In this document: positions 1 through 11,689 of the stretch, piece by piece | Position numbering within the stretch: position 1 is the first letter of the stretch | How the letters are laid out: each line of letters starts with the position of its first letter | The notes under the pieces: model-generated | Seen by the model: the letters and a program-made list of their open reading frames with translations, nothing else | The model's database searches: none | What the model was told of the DNA's origin: nothing | Origin: Eupeodes corollae | Lineage: Eukaryota > Arthropoda > Insecta > Diptera > Syrphidae | Direction of reading: 5' to 3' | NCBI RefSeq assembly: GCF_945859685.1 | Contig: NC_079149.1 | Location: 21,673,118 to 21,737,117 of the forward strand | DNA length: 64,000 nt | Translations under genes and position numbers: made by a program

Positions 1-780
1 AACATAATAATAAAAAGATATTAAAAAAGTAACTTTTAAGAAGTTTTTACAAATTAAAGACATTACTATATTTATTATTTAATATTTTACAAACCGCAAA
101 AGGTGATAAACAATAAGAAGATTTATGATTTTTCAAATAAAATGTGTACAAAATTTTAGAAGAATTTAAATAAAAAACAGTTTTTGAACAAAAATATAAA
201 AAAAATGCTTTTGAAAAGTTTTTCAAAATTTTGTATGTTTGTTTTTAATTCATTCATTTTTGTAAAAATAAGCCCTAAAATTTACCTTCTTAGAGTTTTT
301 GGGCTCACATATATGTGTATATGAAGTTTAATAAATATGACTTCTTGAATTCTTTTGCAAATGTATTGAAATTTTACCCAAAGGGTTTAGAAAATTATAA
401 ATACAGAATTTTCCAGTAAGAAGTTTCATTTTGTAATTCATATAGTTTTCAGGAAATTTCCCATAAAAAGTAAAAATTTTCCAATTTAATATCCTCACCT
501 GCATGACAAATACAATCTTTACAATTAACTGTCAATTCAAACAACAAAACAAGCCCCAAATGCCTCAATTCTGCTTAGAATGTCGTCGGAGGTGAAAATG
601 GGGTTAGTCACTTAAAACGTTTTGTATATTGATACATTTCTAGGAATCAATCAGTAGAGAAAGTGTTTCAAGACGACCTGAAAGTTTATTAGTTTTGCGA
701 ACTGTCACTTCGAGACTTGGCAGATTTTTGTAGTTATTTTTAACACTATTCATTCCATTTTTGTAATTTTGTAGTTTATA
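1..780. other. AT-rich intergenic sequence
   Basis: Long A and T runs without a coding-like frame, RNA gene or recognisable repeat on either strand. The short open frames here look like chance. Confidence 0.5.
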
Positions 781-790
781 CTTGTAAAAG

Positions 791-2975
791 ATGTCTGCTT
801 CCAAAGTGACTGCAGCCCAAAACATCAAGAGTTCGCTAAAAATGAAACCAGTGATTGGAAGACCGTTTATAGACAAGTTTTCATTATATAAAAATAATCT
901 CCGTCATCCAATTTTTTATAGTTTTTTCAAAGTCTTAATCGTTTTAATCAAACCCAAAGAGAACTCATGGTTTGATTCGAGCTGTAAAGAAGTTATTATC
1001 AGAGGTGTAAGTTTCCATTGTTACAAAGCCAACCCGACTGAGGAAAACCGGAATAAGTTAAAACAAGCTAGAAAGACATGTAATGGTCATATTAGTCGAA
1101 CCAAATTTTTGCATGATCAGAAATTAAGGAAAAAAATACTACAATGTCCCAAAGGTAGTACAAATTTCTGGTCATTTGTAAAAAACGTACGAAACACCAC
1201 GTCATCCTCGGTTCCAACGCTCGTCCACAATTACACTCCCTATGTAAGCTCGATTGATAAAGCCAATTTGCTTGCAGCACAGTTTGCTGTTAATTCGACG
1301 CTACCGGAAAGTGTCATTAGACCTCCTGTTCTTGAGAGCGTAAATGATTCAATGGGACGAATCTTCTTTCGCACTCGTGCAGTTGCAAGAGTACTGAAAG
1401 ACCATGACATACACAAATCCGCTGGCCCGGATAGTATCTCCCCAATTGTTCTAAAGAGGTGTTCTTCATCGTTGGCAAAACCACTGCGTAAACTTTTCCA
1501 TCTTTCCTACTCTACAGGTCTCTTTCCGATCGGATGGAAAATAGCATTTGTCTAGCCTGTCCCTAAAAAGGGCGAATCCTCCTCTCCCTCTAACTATCGT
1601 TCAATAGAACTCACGTCCCTTCTTTCCAAGGTCATGGAAACGCTGATTAATTATCAGGTCAAGAAATATCTCGAAGAACGGAAGCTTCTTAATGACCGAC
1701 AGTATGGTTTTCGTAGCAATAGGTCCACTGGTGATCTCATGGTCCATCTCACCGAACAGTGGAACAAATCTTTACATCGTTTTGGAGAAAGTAGATTATT
1801 GCACTTGATATTTCAAAAGCATTTGATAGAGTTTGGCACCAAGCTCTCTTATCGAAAATGCGTGCTTTTGGTATTGAAGAATCTCTTCTTCGTTGGATTA
1901 GAAATTACCTTTCTAACCGTTCAATACAAGTTGTATTGGATGGTTACAAGTCTGAAATTCATAAAATAAATTCTGGTGTTCCCCAGGGCTCCATTTTGTC
2001 TCCGACACTCTTTCTTAGATCTTATGTCTGCCACTTCTAATCCATTAACCTGTTTCGCCGACGATACAGTACCCTCAGCTTCTCATACTCGTTTATAGAT
2101 TCACATCCTTGTCCTTCGGATGTGGAACTTCAACGGCAGCGTATGATAAGCTCATTAAATTCTGATCTTGACAGCATTGTCCAATGGGGAGTCAGAAACC
2201 GTGTAGAATTTAAAGCTTCGAAAACTCAATGCTGTCTCCTGTCGTTAAAGCGTAACATACCCCCGATGCCACTATCTATGAGTGGCACTTGCATCCAAGA
2301 AACTAATCAACTGTCAGTACTTGGTATGTGTATCACAGATCACCTTTTATGGAACGATCATATATTTGATATTGCCAAAAATGCTGCCAGGTGCTTAGGA
2401 TTTCTCCGACGGTGCAAGAAATTTTTCACCCCTTCTGATCTGGCTGTAATTTACAAAGCCTTCATCCGTCCAAAGCTTGAATATAATTCGCATATCAAGT
2501 TTAAATCTCTGGGATAGAATACAAAAAAGGTCTTTAAAAATGATAGGCGATAGAACTATAATTGAAACATTTACATCGCTAGAACACCGCCGCAATGTTT
2601 CATGCCTTTCGTTGTTTTATCGATATTTTTACAAACAATGTTCTGTTGAACTAGCCAGTTGCATTCCACCCCTTAAACGATTATGGCGTAATACTCGCAC
2701 TTCCAGGAATGCTCATCAGTTTCCCTTGAGCTCAATTTCGGTCGTACTGTCAAGTATAGAGATTCTTTCTTAAATCGCACATCGAGAATGTGGAATGCTT
2801 TAGCCAAATCTGTTTTTCCCTCCCATTTTGATGTTCAAAACTTTAAGACCAATGTGCACCGGTATCTCCTTTTTAATCCTTCCCTATTTTCCTAATGCTC
2901 GCACTGTGTTTAAATATAAACATACAAAGGGTACTAATAACCCCTTGAGTGCCTGCATATTATAAAAAAAAAAAA
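791..2975 (+). mobile_element. CR1/Jockey-like LINE, decayed copy a (reverse transcriptase)
   Basis: This is the longest of seven pieces of one non-LTR retrotransposon family in the window. From about 945 the frame reads as the linker and reverse transcriptase of ORF2: a NSWFDSSC segment, then a GPDSISP block, a stop at 1553, PVPKKGE and NYRSIELTSLLSKVMET (about 1560-1640), and RQYGFRSNRSTGDL (about 1700). After a frameshift near 1800 come the LDISKAFDRVWH motif A, SGVPQGSILSPTLF (about 1972-2015) and a FADDT version of the catalytic YxDD box (about 2055). The C-terminal part (RRCKKFFTPSDLAVIYKAF, then SLEHRRNVSCLSLFYR) runs to about 2890, followed by a conserved 3' end and an A-rich tail at about 2957-2974. 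At least one stop and several frameshifts show it is dead. The 5' end, endonuclease and ORF1 are not recognised. The clade is uncertain; the 791-945 start is only an open frame. Confidence 0.8.
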
Positions 2976-4769
2976 GTTTTTCAATAGAAAATTCCAATAA
3001 ATGCTTCCAATTTTCATACACCCCACTTACCAAGCTGTTTTACGTTGACGTTTAGGTTAGGACTTTCCCACATTTCTCGCATAAGATAAGAAAACACAAA
3101 ATTCTGAGAAAATTTTCAAGGCTTACGAACTTTTGTATTAACATACCTATATCTACATTTATTCATATTGGAAATGTAAATTTAATGATTTCAGGTAAAC
3201 CGAAATACTTTTATAAAATGACGCTGAATGAAATTGTATTTTTATTAACTTCAAATTTTTATTACTTGTTTCCAACCATTTCAGATGAATTTTATTTTTA
3301 TTCTAAAGCACATGTTTTTTTTAGATTGCTGCCATTAAAGAAAATAATATCAAATGAATATTACCACAAATGTATGTAGGTTAGGTTCGGTATTCATTTG
3401 GAAATCTATACAAAACGATTTCACATTTTACATACAAAAAAGTATGTTTTAGGTAGGCGTAACGTGTGCCTCTATGCATATATGTAAATTTTGTACATAT
3501 ATTCAAATTTGTATATCTGAAAACATCCGAATGAATGAAAAAAGAAACACAGTTCAAATATAAACAAAACAAAATATTATAGCATAGGTACTGTTACTGT
3601 TTGTACTTGAAGACCTCTAAACATATTCACACTTTTAACACCCTAACAGTCAAGAAAAAAAAAATATTTGAAACAGCGATAAAATTTCGGATATCCCAGT
3701 TTTGTTTTCTTTTTTTGTTTTATTTATTATTGTTTCTTATAACATTAAAAAGAAGAAAAAAAAAAACGGAACCACACAGACAGAAAAAATACAAATAAAA
3801 AAACATAAAAATGCTACGTTTCATGAATGTAAATAAAAATAATGAAACCGCAATTTAAATTTAATTGTTTGAATAATTACCTCTTTTTTGGGACTTCAAA
3901 GTATTTTAGAAATATGAATATTGTTGTTAAGAAAGTTATTTTAGGGTGAGTCAAATGAAACCATAACTTTTTTGCATCTTTTCTTTAAGCTAAGAAAAAG
4001 GCTTTAAAAAGCATTGAAATTCTTATTCTTTCTTTTCTATTGAAACTTTGACCGAGAGTATTAATTGTGATTAAGGCAGAGTTTCTAAACTTTGAACAAA
4101 ATCAAAATGCTGATAATTCCGAAAACTAATTTTTAAGACTTTTTGCGAGTGGAAGAATTGTAAGCATCAGTGAATTATACAGTCGAAAGTTCAGTGCATT
4201 TAATTCAATATAAGTTATATTCTGAAGTTTAATTAATTAAAGTTTAAATCTTTTAGTACTTTAATTTTTGATTTTCTTTTTACGTAACTTAAAGTTTCTT
4301 AAATTCTCAACATTATGGTTACGACAGTTGAACTTTCATACCAAATTTCCCAAAATCAAACTTTTTTTCTTTAAAAAATTCCAAAAAGCTGAATTTTGGT
4401 AGAGAACACAATTGGTATATCCTTTAAAATTTCTTTTATTTTGGACCAGAATAATATTTTTTATTGAGAAGAGGTGACAGGAGGGTCCAAGTAGTAGGTG
4501 GTACAAATTGAAGCCCATGAAATTATGGTAAAGGGTTTATTTTCAAGGTTGTCAAGTGCATTAGAAAAATGGTTATGGGCATTATTCAAAACAAAAACAA
4601 GGTTTTTGCGAGACCACAGAAATAGCCTCAGTCTTTCGAGTTAAGTTTAAATCGATATAACTTAAAAAACTACTTATGCAACATTAATATATCAAGTTTA
4701 AGATAATTGTCTGCACGTTTATATGACCATTTTGTGACAAAATAAATTGGTTAGGAAATATCGAGATCA
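2976..4769. other. AT-rich intergenic sequence
   Basis: No coding-like frame or named repeat seen. Simple A/T runs are frequent, for example near 3650-3800. Confidence 0.45.
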
Positions 4770-4915
4770 ATTTCAGACGTACTGTCAAGAATAGAGATTC
4801 TTTTTTTAACCGCACATCAAGAATGTAGAATGCTTTACTCTTTTTTTTCCGTATCATTTTGATATTCAAAACTTTAAGAACAATTAATAATCCCTTGAGT
4901 GCCCGTTAATTAAAT
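4770..4915 (+). mobile_element. CR1/Jockey-like LINE, 3' fragment b
   Basis: About 145 bp match the last part of copy a: the stretch for 'KYRDSFF..RTSRMWNA', the 'GATATTCAAAACTTTAAGA' segment and the terminal 'AATCCCTTGAGTGCC' signature. The middle is shortened. It is a severely 5'-truncated relic with no coding potential. Confidence 0.7.
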
Positions 4916-6050
4916 TTTTAAAAAAATCGAACAACTCGTCAAATATTTTTTCAAAAACTATGTTTCATAAAACTTGGTTAAAAAAGTGTTTTCAGACATA
5001 ATAATAAGCGTCAATATGTTTTTTTTGGATATTAGATAAGCTACAAAATTTCCCAACAACTTTTTTGCAAACAAATCTATAGTTTTCAAGTTCTTGATCC
5101 CCCTTCACCCTCCTTTTCTTTCCAGTTCAATTAAGCAAGTCGGAATTTTTGTTGAAGCAAAGTAATTTTTTAATTTAATTTTCCTGGAAGTTTGTCAAAA
5201 AAATAACCTAACTAAAGTAAACCTTAGATCAATTTTTAAATTTGCAATTAATCTAAGCTTTTAAAAAGAGACCCAAAGGTTGTAGGATTTTTTCAAATAT
5301 TAGAAACAAATTTTAAGATATAATTCAGTTGGAAAAATTACATGACATTTAAGAGCACCAAATTTCATTAAAATTCCAACTTTGTCTTTAGTCTTTACTG
5401 GTTAAATGGTTTGTAGTCCACTGACGAAGTTGATAACAAAGCGACTATATCCACTATGACTGGCTGTTAAAATTAAGAGAAACAAACTATCAGTATTAAA
5501 ACCAATTTAAATTTAACAAATTTTCAAGTAATTGTTATCTTTTTAAAATAATATGAAAGTGCTTTACAAGTTATATCTATGCTAATGAATGCTATCAACC
5601 GAAAGTAAATGTACAGTAAATGGAACCACTTTATCTTCGCCAAATTTCTATAGCCTAGGTTAAACATTGTATGTGCTCTAAAAAGTTTGCTTTGAAAATA
5701 GATTCTTCCTTTTAGCAGAAAACTTATGAATAGTTGTCGAATATGCCCTAGTAACCTTGCAATCTACATTAACCTAATCAATTTTACAGTCGTTCGCATC
5801 CATCGTGTAATGTATGTAAATATGTGAAGAGTGGTTAAATTTTAAGAACAGATGTTGATTTTTAATAAAACAAAAATTATTTAGAAAATTAGTAAATTTT
5901 CTTTTTGTTATGATAATATTGGTATGATTTAATTATGAATTAATATAAATATTGGCCAAATGGCAGCCATTAGCTCGTTGGCACACATCCATCCGATGGT
6001 CAAAATTTTCAATTACGCTGAGGCATAATTGAAATTATATGCCGTTTATG
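4916..6050. other. AT-rich intergenic sequence
   Basis: Nothing recognised on either strand. The stretch at 5940-6000 has slightly higher complexity but no frame. Confidence 0.45.
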
Positions 6051-6054
6051 TGTC

Positions 6055-6565
6055 AAATTATATCATCTTTTTGGCTCTTTAATTGTTGTTGGTATATCCA
6101 CGTACACTCTCCCTTTGAAATAACCTCAAGGAAAAGAGTCCAACTTTGTCAAATTCTGTGATGTTGGCGGTCAACTGATACCCCTACTACAAGTGATAAC
6201 ACAGCTATTGAATTTCTCTCACAAACGAATCAATTTTTCTTTAGCTTTGTGGCAGTTGCACAGCCTTGTTGAAACTACATATCGTCTTCATTCATATGAT
6301 CCTATTCGTTCCACAAAAAGTTCGTTATCAACTCACGATAACGAACACCTTTGGATGCATTTGGTTTTTCGACGATCGCTTTTCGATTAACATTCGACAA
6401 ATGTGTCAATAATGCTTATTGACGAATCCACTGAATTGAAAATGTGCCTCATCACTGAATATGATTTTCAAGCCACTGTTGCTATTTTTTTGAAACTATT
6501 CTGACCATTGACGACGCGACGCTTGAAATGTAAAAGAAGCTTTTGTTTTTGAGTCAATTACACCT
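6055..6565 (-). pseudogene. mariner-like transposase relic
   Basis: Read on the minus strand, pieces of a mariner/Tc1-type DDE transposase are visible in order. First is IIFSDEAHFQFSG, containing the D that begins the central catalytic region (about 6435-6470). Next come remnants of the NEDDMxFQQGCATA block (second Asp, about 6250-6290). Last is a GYFKGRVYVD segment (about 6090-6120) that follows the third acidic residue in this family. Several stops and frame changes break it and neither the N-terminus nor the terminal inverted repeats were found. Known members of this family cut and paste at TA dinucleotides; this copy cannot be active. Assignment is by motif recognition. Confidence 0.65.
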
Positions 6566-6621
6566 TGTAAACCTGTAAATTCAAGTCTTTATGCATTATG
6601 TTGATGTTTTTTATTTATGTG

Positions 6622-7790
6622 CACTCAAGAGGATATGAATCCCTTATAATCATTACTCACAATGCGAGTAATTAAGAAAGAAAGAAAGGATTTGAAAGGA
6701 GATACCGATGCACATTGGTTTTGAATGCCAGCACATCTTAATAAGTGGAAAATGTTGATCCTGGTTAAGCATTCCAGATCCGTGTAGTGCGACTAAAAGA
6801 AGAATTTCTGTACTTAACGTACTTAAAGAAATTGGGCTCAAGGGTAAACTGATGGGCATTCCTGGCAATGCAGATATTCAATTAAATTATTTAAGAAGAG
6901 GAATAATGACAGGCATGAGACCTTACAGGGGTGTTCAAGAGAAGCAGATGTCTTGGTGACAGAGCGATCTTCTATCATTTTAAAGCTCTCTTTGAATTCT
7001 ATCCAGAAGACTCAAGTACGTTATTGAGGCACCAGCCCAAATATGAAAGTTTTACTCAAGTTTATGACGAATAAAAGCTTTTTAAATTATAGCTAGATCA
7101 TAAGGTGTAAAAAACTTCTGGCATCGAAGGAGAAAACTTAGCAGAATTTTTGGCGATGTCAAACATGTGATCACTCCACAAAAAATGGTTTGTGATGCAC
7201 ATTCCTATTACTCATAGTTGTTCAATCTCCTCGATGCAAGTACCATCCAAGTACCATCCAGAGATAGTGGCATTTTAAGAGGGTTACGCTTTTGTGACAG
7301 TACACAGCATTGAGTTTTGGAAGCATTCAATTCTTCATGGTTTTTGATTCCCTATTAAATAATGCTGTCAATATTAGAATTTAATGAGCTGCCGTTGGTA
7401 GTCTACATCCAGAGAACAAGGATGAGAATTTTAAAACAAATATGAAAAGCTTAAGAAACTGTCGTTAGCGAAATAATTTAGTGGGTTAGTTTCACACAAA
7501 GGATCATTTATAAAAATTGCGAAGAGCGTCGGAGACAAAACGGAGCCCTAAGGCACACCATTGTTTATTTTGTGGATATCAGATTTGAAGTGGACGATTC
7601 TTCAGTTAAAACTGAGTTATTCTCTAATTCAGAAATATCAATTGAAATGCTGACAAAACTCAACGTTAGGTGCGGTTTATATTCAAAATCGGCCTTTGAA
7701 ATTTCAGCACCCTTTAATTTACAACTAAGTTCCATAGCAAAACGTTTTAATTGAACTTCCTGATGTAAGAAAATTTTTGCCATGAGTTAC
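6622..7790 (-). mobile_element. CR1/Jockey-like LINE, decayed copy c
   Basis: Minus-strand relic of the same family as copy a. From high to low coordinate it shows the NNGVP-GSVLSPTLFAIFIND motif (about 7560-7490), a decayed YFANDSF version of the catalytic box, RRCQKFFTPYDLAII (about 7120-7075), FIRHKLE, the SLEHPCKVSCLSLF segment (about 6940) and the conserved 3' end at 6622-6700 with 'GGAGATACCGATGCACATTGG' style sequence. Stops occur throughout. The part before the GVPQG motif (7570-7790) is diverged and its limit is approximate. Confidence 0.75.
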
Positions 7791-8542
7791 AGGAGTTACA
7801 AAAATCAACAAAGTAATAGATCATAAAACAATCTTAACTCAGATTTTCAAACAATTGATTTTTTCAGCTTGAACCTAAGAACATTACGAAGTTTTATTAT
7901 TGAATCGAGTGATGCTTGTGAAAACATTATTTTTTATAAGAATTTTTAAGGCAATGCTAGCTGCGCTGTTATAGCTTAAAAACCTTATTTTCCAAGCTCA
8001 TAAATACTTACTTCATTGTTTCAGGAAAGTTTCTTCTTTTGTAAAAACAAAAAATATTATGTATTTTATACATATGCATATTCTTATCTTTATTATTGTT
8101 TAAAATTTTAAAAATAACTAAGAGAAGAACACATATGAATAGACATATTATGTACATAAATGTATATTTATTTCCAGTATTTATTCATCATTTGCATTTT
8201 TTGTTTGTTTTGTTGTACTCATATTATTTCTATCTTAATACAAATCATTTTCATAGAAAAATCCTTTGTTATAATCCCAACCGAGCCCCCCCCCCCCCCA
8301 AAAAAAAAAATACACCCAAGAAAAACATAAAATTTGTGTTATTTTTGTTTTTTCTTCTGTTTTCTTCATTTTACGTTTTTGTAAACAAATTGTTTTGTTT
8401 TATTAATATTTTGCTACCTCAACAAAAATATTATGGTAACGATAAGCAAACGTTAAGCAAAGCAAAGCAAAGCTACACAATAAAGACCTAACATTACCTA
8501 TTCAAAAAATCTGCTATAAAAATAATTGAATATCATCTTTGA
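7791..8542. other. AT-rich sequence with poly-C/poly-A run
   Basis: No gene recognised. A run of about 14 C followed by about 10 A lies near 8286-8310, and an AGCAA repeat near 8455-8475. Confidence 0.5.
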
Positions 8543-8824
8543 AATGAGTCGAAGCTCCTACCTGTCGATGACGTTACCGACAACGCCAACCAAGACGACG
8601 ACGACGACGACGACGTCGAAGTCGAACATAATGTACGTCGCCATCGTCGTCGTAGACACACCATATTGAAACGCCAACCAACGCCACTGCCACTGCCACC
8701 GACCGCAGTTCAAGTTGTTGTGATACCACCCCCTCCCGCCCCCACAACAATGCCTCTCGTAAATCCAAATATCGAAATCAGAAAAAAAATTAATGTTTAT
8801 CAAGCAATTAATACAAATTTTTAA
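8543..8824 (+). other. candidate host coding exon (93 codons, no ATG)
   Basis: An open frame between stops at 8540 and 8822 has a composition unlike the surrounding AT-rich DNA. In order it shows a run of seven Asp after NANQ, a VEVEHN stretch, an arginine/histidine block (RRHRRRRH), a proline-rich segment (QPTPLPLPP, then IPPPPAP) and a tail ending VYQAINTNF. There is no ATG near the start, so if coding it would be a downstream or last exon. No convincing polypyrimidine splice acceptor was seen just upstream. The opposite strand also has an open frame (8558-8938), but that one is valine/tryptophan-rich and less protein-like. No family was recognised. The GAC triplet repeat alone could create the frame by chance. 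Confidence 0.25.
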
Positions 8825-9597
8825 ATTTTTCTTGCGCTCCAAATTCGTTGCTCGTCGGATTCGGTACAAATATAAGAAAATGTTGATTTTAATGTTTATT
8901 TTGAATCGCAGTGTAAATCGGCAGCGTATCTCACCCAAAATCCTAAAAATCCAAAATATAACAACAAGAGAAAATAAAATAATTATAATAATAATAATAA
9001 CGAAGAAACATTTGTTTATTAGTTTGGCAGTCGTTTATTGTGTGAACGAACGGTCTATGTCCTCCCCCAAAAAAAGATAATCTATCTACACAGAATACTC
9101 GATTCTAGAATCTCCCGCATGCCATGATCGCCTCCACTTTTCAAAATTCTCAAATACATATTTATGTTTTTTTTTTGTTAGTTAAGAAAATATGTAAAAA
9201 TGAATTATAATTAAATATAATTTATACTCCGTCTACCTCTAAAGTAATAAAAGAAAAATCTATCTTCTACTAAAAATGTGTGTGTTTCAATTTGAAGAAC
9301 GTTTATTTAAATGTCCATTCAGCAAAATAAAAAGCTAAGAAAACAAAAAATTGTCATGAATTTTCTAAAAAAAAATAATGAAAAACTAAAAATAAATTTC
9401 AAAAAAAAAAAATAATTCTCTGTTTTCTTTTTAATTTTTAATTCCAAATAGCATCATAATTATTTTATCCCCTGCTCTTTTTTTTTCGTATAGTGTTGGA
9501 TGTGTGCTTTTAATTATTTTAAAATAATAATAAAATAAAAATATTTATAATTTGATGTGATACCTGAATTATTTTTGTGGGTTTGTAATGTGTGCAT
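8825..9597. other. AT-rich intergenic or untranslated sequence
   Basis: No frame or repeat family recognised; short ATA triplet run near 8980-9000 and poly-A/T runs throughout. Confidence 0.4.
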
Positions 9598-9652
9598 AGC
9601 AGCAGTGCCAGTGCCAGTGTAAGCGTCAGCGCCAGCGCCAGCGCCCCCTATA
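9598..9652. repeat. GC-rich hexanucleotide minisatellite
   Basis: About seven diverged copies of GCCAGY/AGCGYC follow a short AGC run. It is one of the few GC-rich islands in the window and lies just ahead of the CAA/CAG-rich ORF, in what may be a host 5' untranslated region. Confidence 0.6.
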
Positions 9653-9811
9653 CCTCACATCCGATGTCATTAATCATCGTTTTGTTGTTTAAATTGACTG
9701 ACAACACACGGCTGCCGGGTGATTTGTCTATCAAGAGTGCAACAACAACGACAACAATAAATAAATAAAATAGTCGAAATAGTCGGGTCTCGGGTGTAAG
9801 CGCAACACACT

Positions 9812-10126
9812 ATGCATCAGCAGCAACAAAACAAACAACAACAACAAGAACAACAACAGCAACAAGCATCACAAGATCAGGATATTTGTCATCATCATCA
9901 GCCGTCGTCGTTAGCAACATCTTCACATTTGTACTACTATCGTCATTTAAGTCATCATTTGTACAAACAGCAACATCACCAACAAAATCAACAACAGCAA
10001 CATCAACTACAACAGCAGCAGCAGCAGAAACAGCTTTTCAACAACAATAATAAGCAGTGTCTTCTTCAGCTTCCGCGAAATCTTCTATCTCTTCGGTTAA
10101 TAATTCGCTTTAGTTCGTGGAAATAA
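9812..10126 (+). CDS. Q/H-rich 104-aa ORF ('opa' repeats), possible host leader ORF
   Basis: It starts with a true ATG and ends at TAA 10124-10126. The product is dominated by glutamine and histidine (runs such as KQQQQEQQQQQ, CHHHQ and LQQQQQQKQ), then NNNNK, with no domain. CAG/CAA tracts of this kind are common in developmental genes of flies, both in coding exons and in long 5' leaders. About 57 bases after the stop a GTAAG donor-like site occurs (10184), so the stretch may be a leader exon rather than a protein gene. No upstream promoter motif or downstream partner exon could be fixed. Repeat expansion alone may explain the open frame. Confidence 0.3.
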   Translation: MHQQQQNKQQQQEQQQQQASQDQDICHHHQPSSLATSSHLYYYRHLSHHLYKQQHHQQNQQQQHQLQQQQQQKQLFNNNNKQCLLQLPRNLLSLRLIIRFSSWK

Positions 10127-10183
10127 TAAAAAAATAAATAAATCTTTAAAAAAAAAGTAAAGGTGTGCATCGATACTCCTGTG

Positions 10184-10190
10184 GTAAGCC
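10184..10190 (+). other. possible 5' splice donor
   Basis: The sequence CCTGTG|GTAAGCC matches the donor consensus and follows the CAG-rich segment. If used, an exon covering 9812-10183 would end here. No acceptor partner was identified. Confidence 0.2.
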
Positions 10191-11403
10191 ATCAACAGCG
10201 TTTAAAGAGTTCACAGAGTGTTTCCCTAGCAGCGAAGCAGCAGCAAAACAAAGAATCAGGAACATCAAGAGTTCTGATTCTGTATCTAGGACTATCCATA
10301 TTGAAGGTTGGTATCTATTTTTGTGACGTCACAAATGTATATTTTCATATTTTCAAAGTGCATTGCAAGTTTAACAATAATGTAAACATAATGGTTTTTG
10401 AAAAAAAGAAATTCAAAAATTATAATTAAGTTGTTTTCATTTCCTATCGAACATAAATATCAAAAATGCAGTTTTTCTTTTGTGTGATTATTTTTATTTC
10501 AATCATTTCTTATTTTTTTGTTTTTTGAAGACTTTAGTTTTTCTCTCTCTTTGTGCCTTGTGGGGAATTCAATATTTAAAGACTTGGAAAATTTATTAAC
10601 TGCTAGACAAAATTTGTGACGCACGAAATTGAATATGATTTTACTAAATTGGTGCTTTAGATAATTTGAAAATATGTGTAAAAGAAAATAATTCATTTTA
10701 TCTCTATGACATGGATGATGATTGATGATAGGATGATGGGAATTATTGTTATTAGGAGGTTTTGAGCATCATTTTGAATTTTATTTATTTAAGTTTTTAA
10801 AACTTTTTTTTTTGTTAAATTTAATAGCGATGATGTTATTTATGGTAAATAGTTTGATTGATGACGGAATTTTTGGGAGTGTTTTAAATTTGTGTCAGAA
10901 ATTACTACACAATTATGACAACATAAATACATTTGTAAATTAATTAGGTAGGTGGGTAAGAATAATAATTTTTATTTTTGAAAAATTATAGAATGCGAAA
11001 TCCAATGTCATGTTCAATTTAGTGTTTGTTTTGTTAAGTATAGAGAAGTAGGCCAGAATGAAAGAAATGTTTTATTTATGATATTTATTTGGCAATGTTG
11101 AGTCTTTATGTATTAACCTTAGAAGCTTAATTGAGAACTTTTTGATCTGAAGATTTAATGTATGTATTTAGTTTTTAAATAAAAAAATCATTTAATAACT
11201 TCACATTTAAACAACGTTAAGTTTTAAGTATTTTGGAGCTTTATTACATAAATTAAATGTTTAAATGGTTCACTTGGGCGTATACACACTTTTTTATTTT
11301 GTAAACTCTTCTTTAAGAGCATGTTCGGACACTCATATATTTTTTGTGAACAAAGTTCAATGATTCTATTAATTTTGTTACGTAGTCCTTTGGCAGGTAG
11401 GAT
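10191..11403. other. AT-rich intergenic or intronic sequence
   Basis: No frame, RNA gene or repeat family recognised. It could be intron if the donor at 10184 is real. Confidence 0.4.
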
Positions 11404-11680
11404 AGTGCGTTGGACTGTCATGCCAGTGGTCTTGGGTTCAATCCCTGCCTGTGCCATCTAAAGCTTCTATTTCACGGGAACTGCCTCTTGCGAGGAATCG
11501 ACAAATTCTCCAAGAGAAATTCTTGTCATGAAAAGTGCTTTCTCAAATTAGCCGTTCAGATTCGTCTCAAGAACTGGAAGTCCATTCCATTATTGACAAC
11601 TGGAAAACAGCAATGGATGAGAATTGTAAGTCCTAGGCCTTAGTTCTCAACGGACGTTTGCGCTACCTAATTTAAATTAT
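11404..11680 (+). mobile_element. tRNA-derived SINE, copy 1
   Basis: The 5' part resembles a tRNA: a GTGCGTTGGACTGTCATGCC anticodon-arm-like stretch, then a perfect Pol III B box GGGTTCAATCCC at 11434-11445. The body (ACTGCCTCTTGCGAGGAAT, GACAAATTCTCCAAGAG, TCTTGTCATGAAAAGTGCTT) is shared with reverse-strand copies at 35302-35598 and 46599-46812. The 3' part ends with a CAACGGAC..TTGCGCTACC segment and an AT-rich tail. It is a Pol III type short element with no protein. The anticodon loop most resembles tRNA-Asp (GTC), which is a tentative source. Confidence 0.75.
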
Positions 11681-11689
11681 GGTCATTGA

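Noticed and set aside
8558..8938. 126-codon minus-strand frame with Val and Trp runs
   Set aside because: The Val run is the reverse reading of the GAC repeat and the rest is not protein-like.
11434..11452. A functional tRNA gene suggested by the B box
   Set aside because: The head does not fold into a complete cloverleaf by eye and the sequence continues into a body shared by other copies, so it is a SINE.
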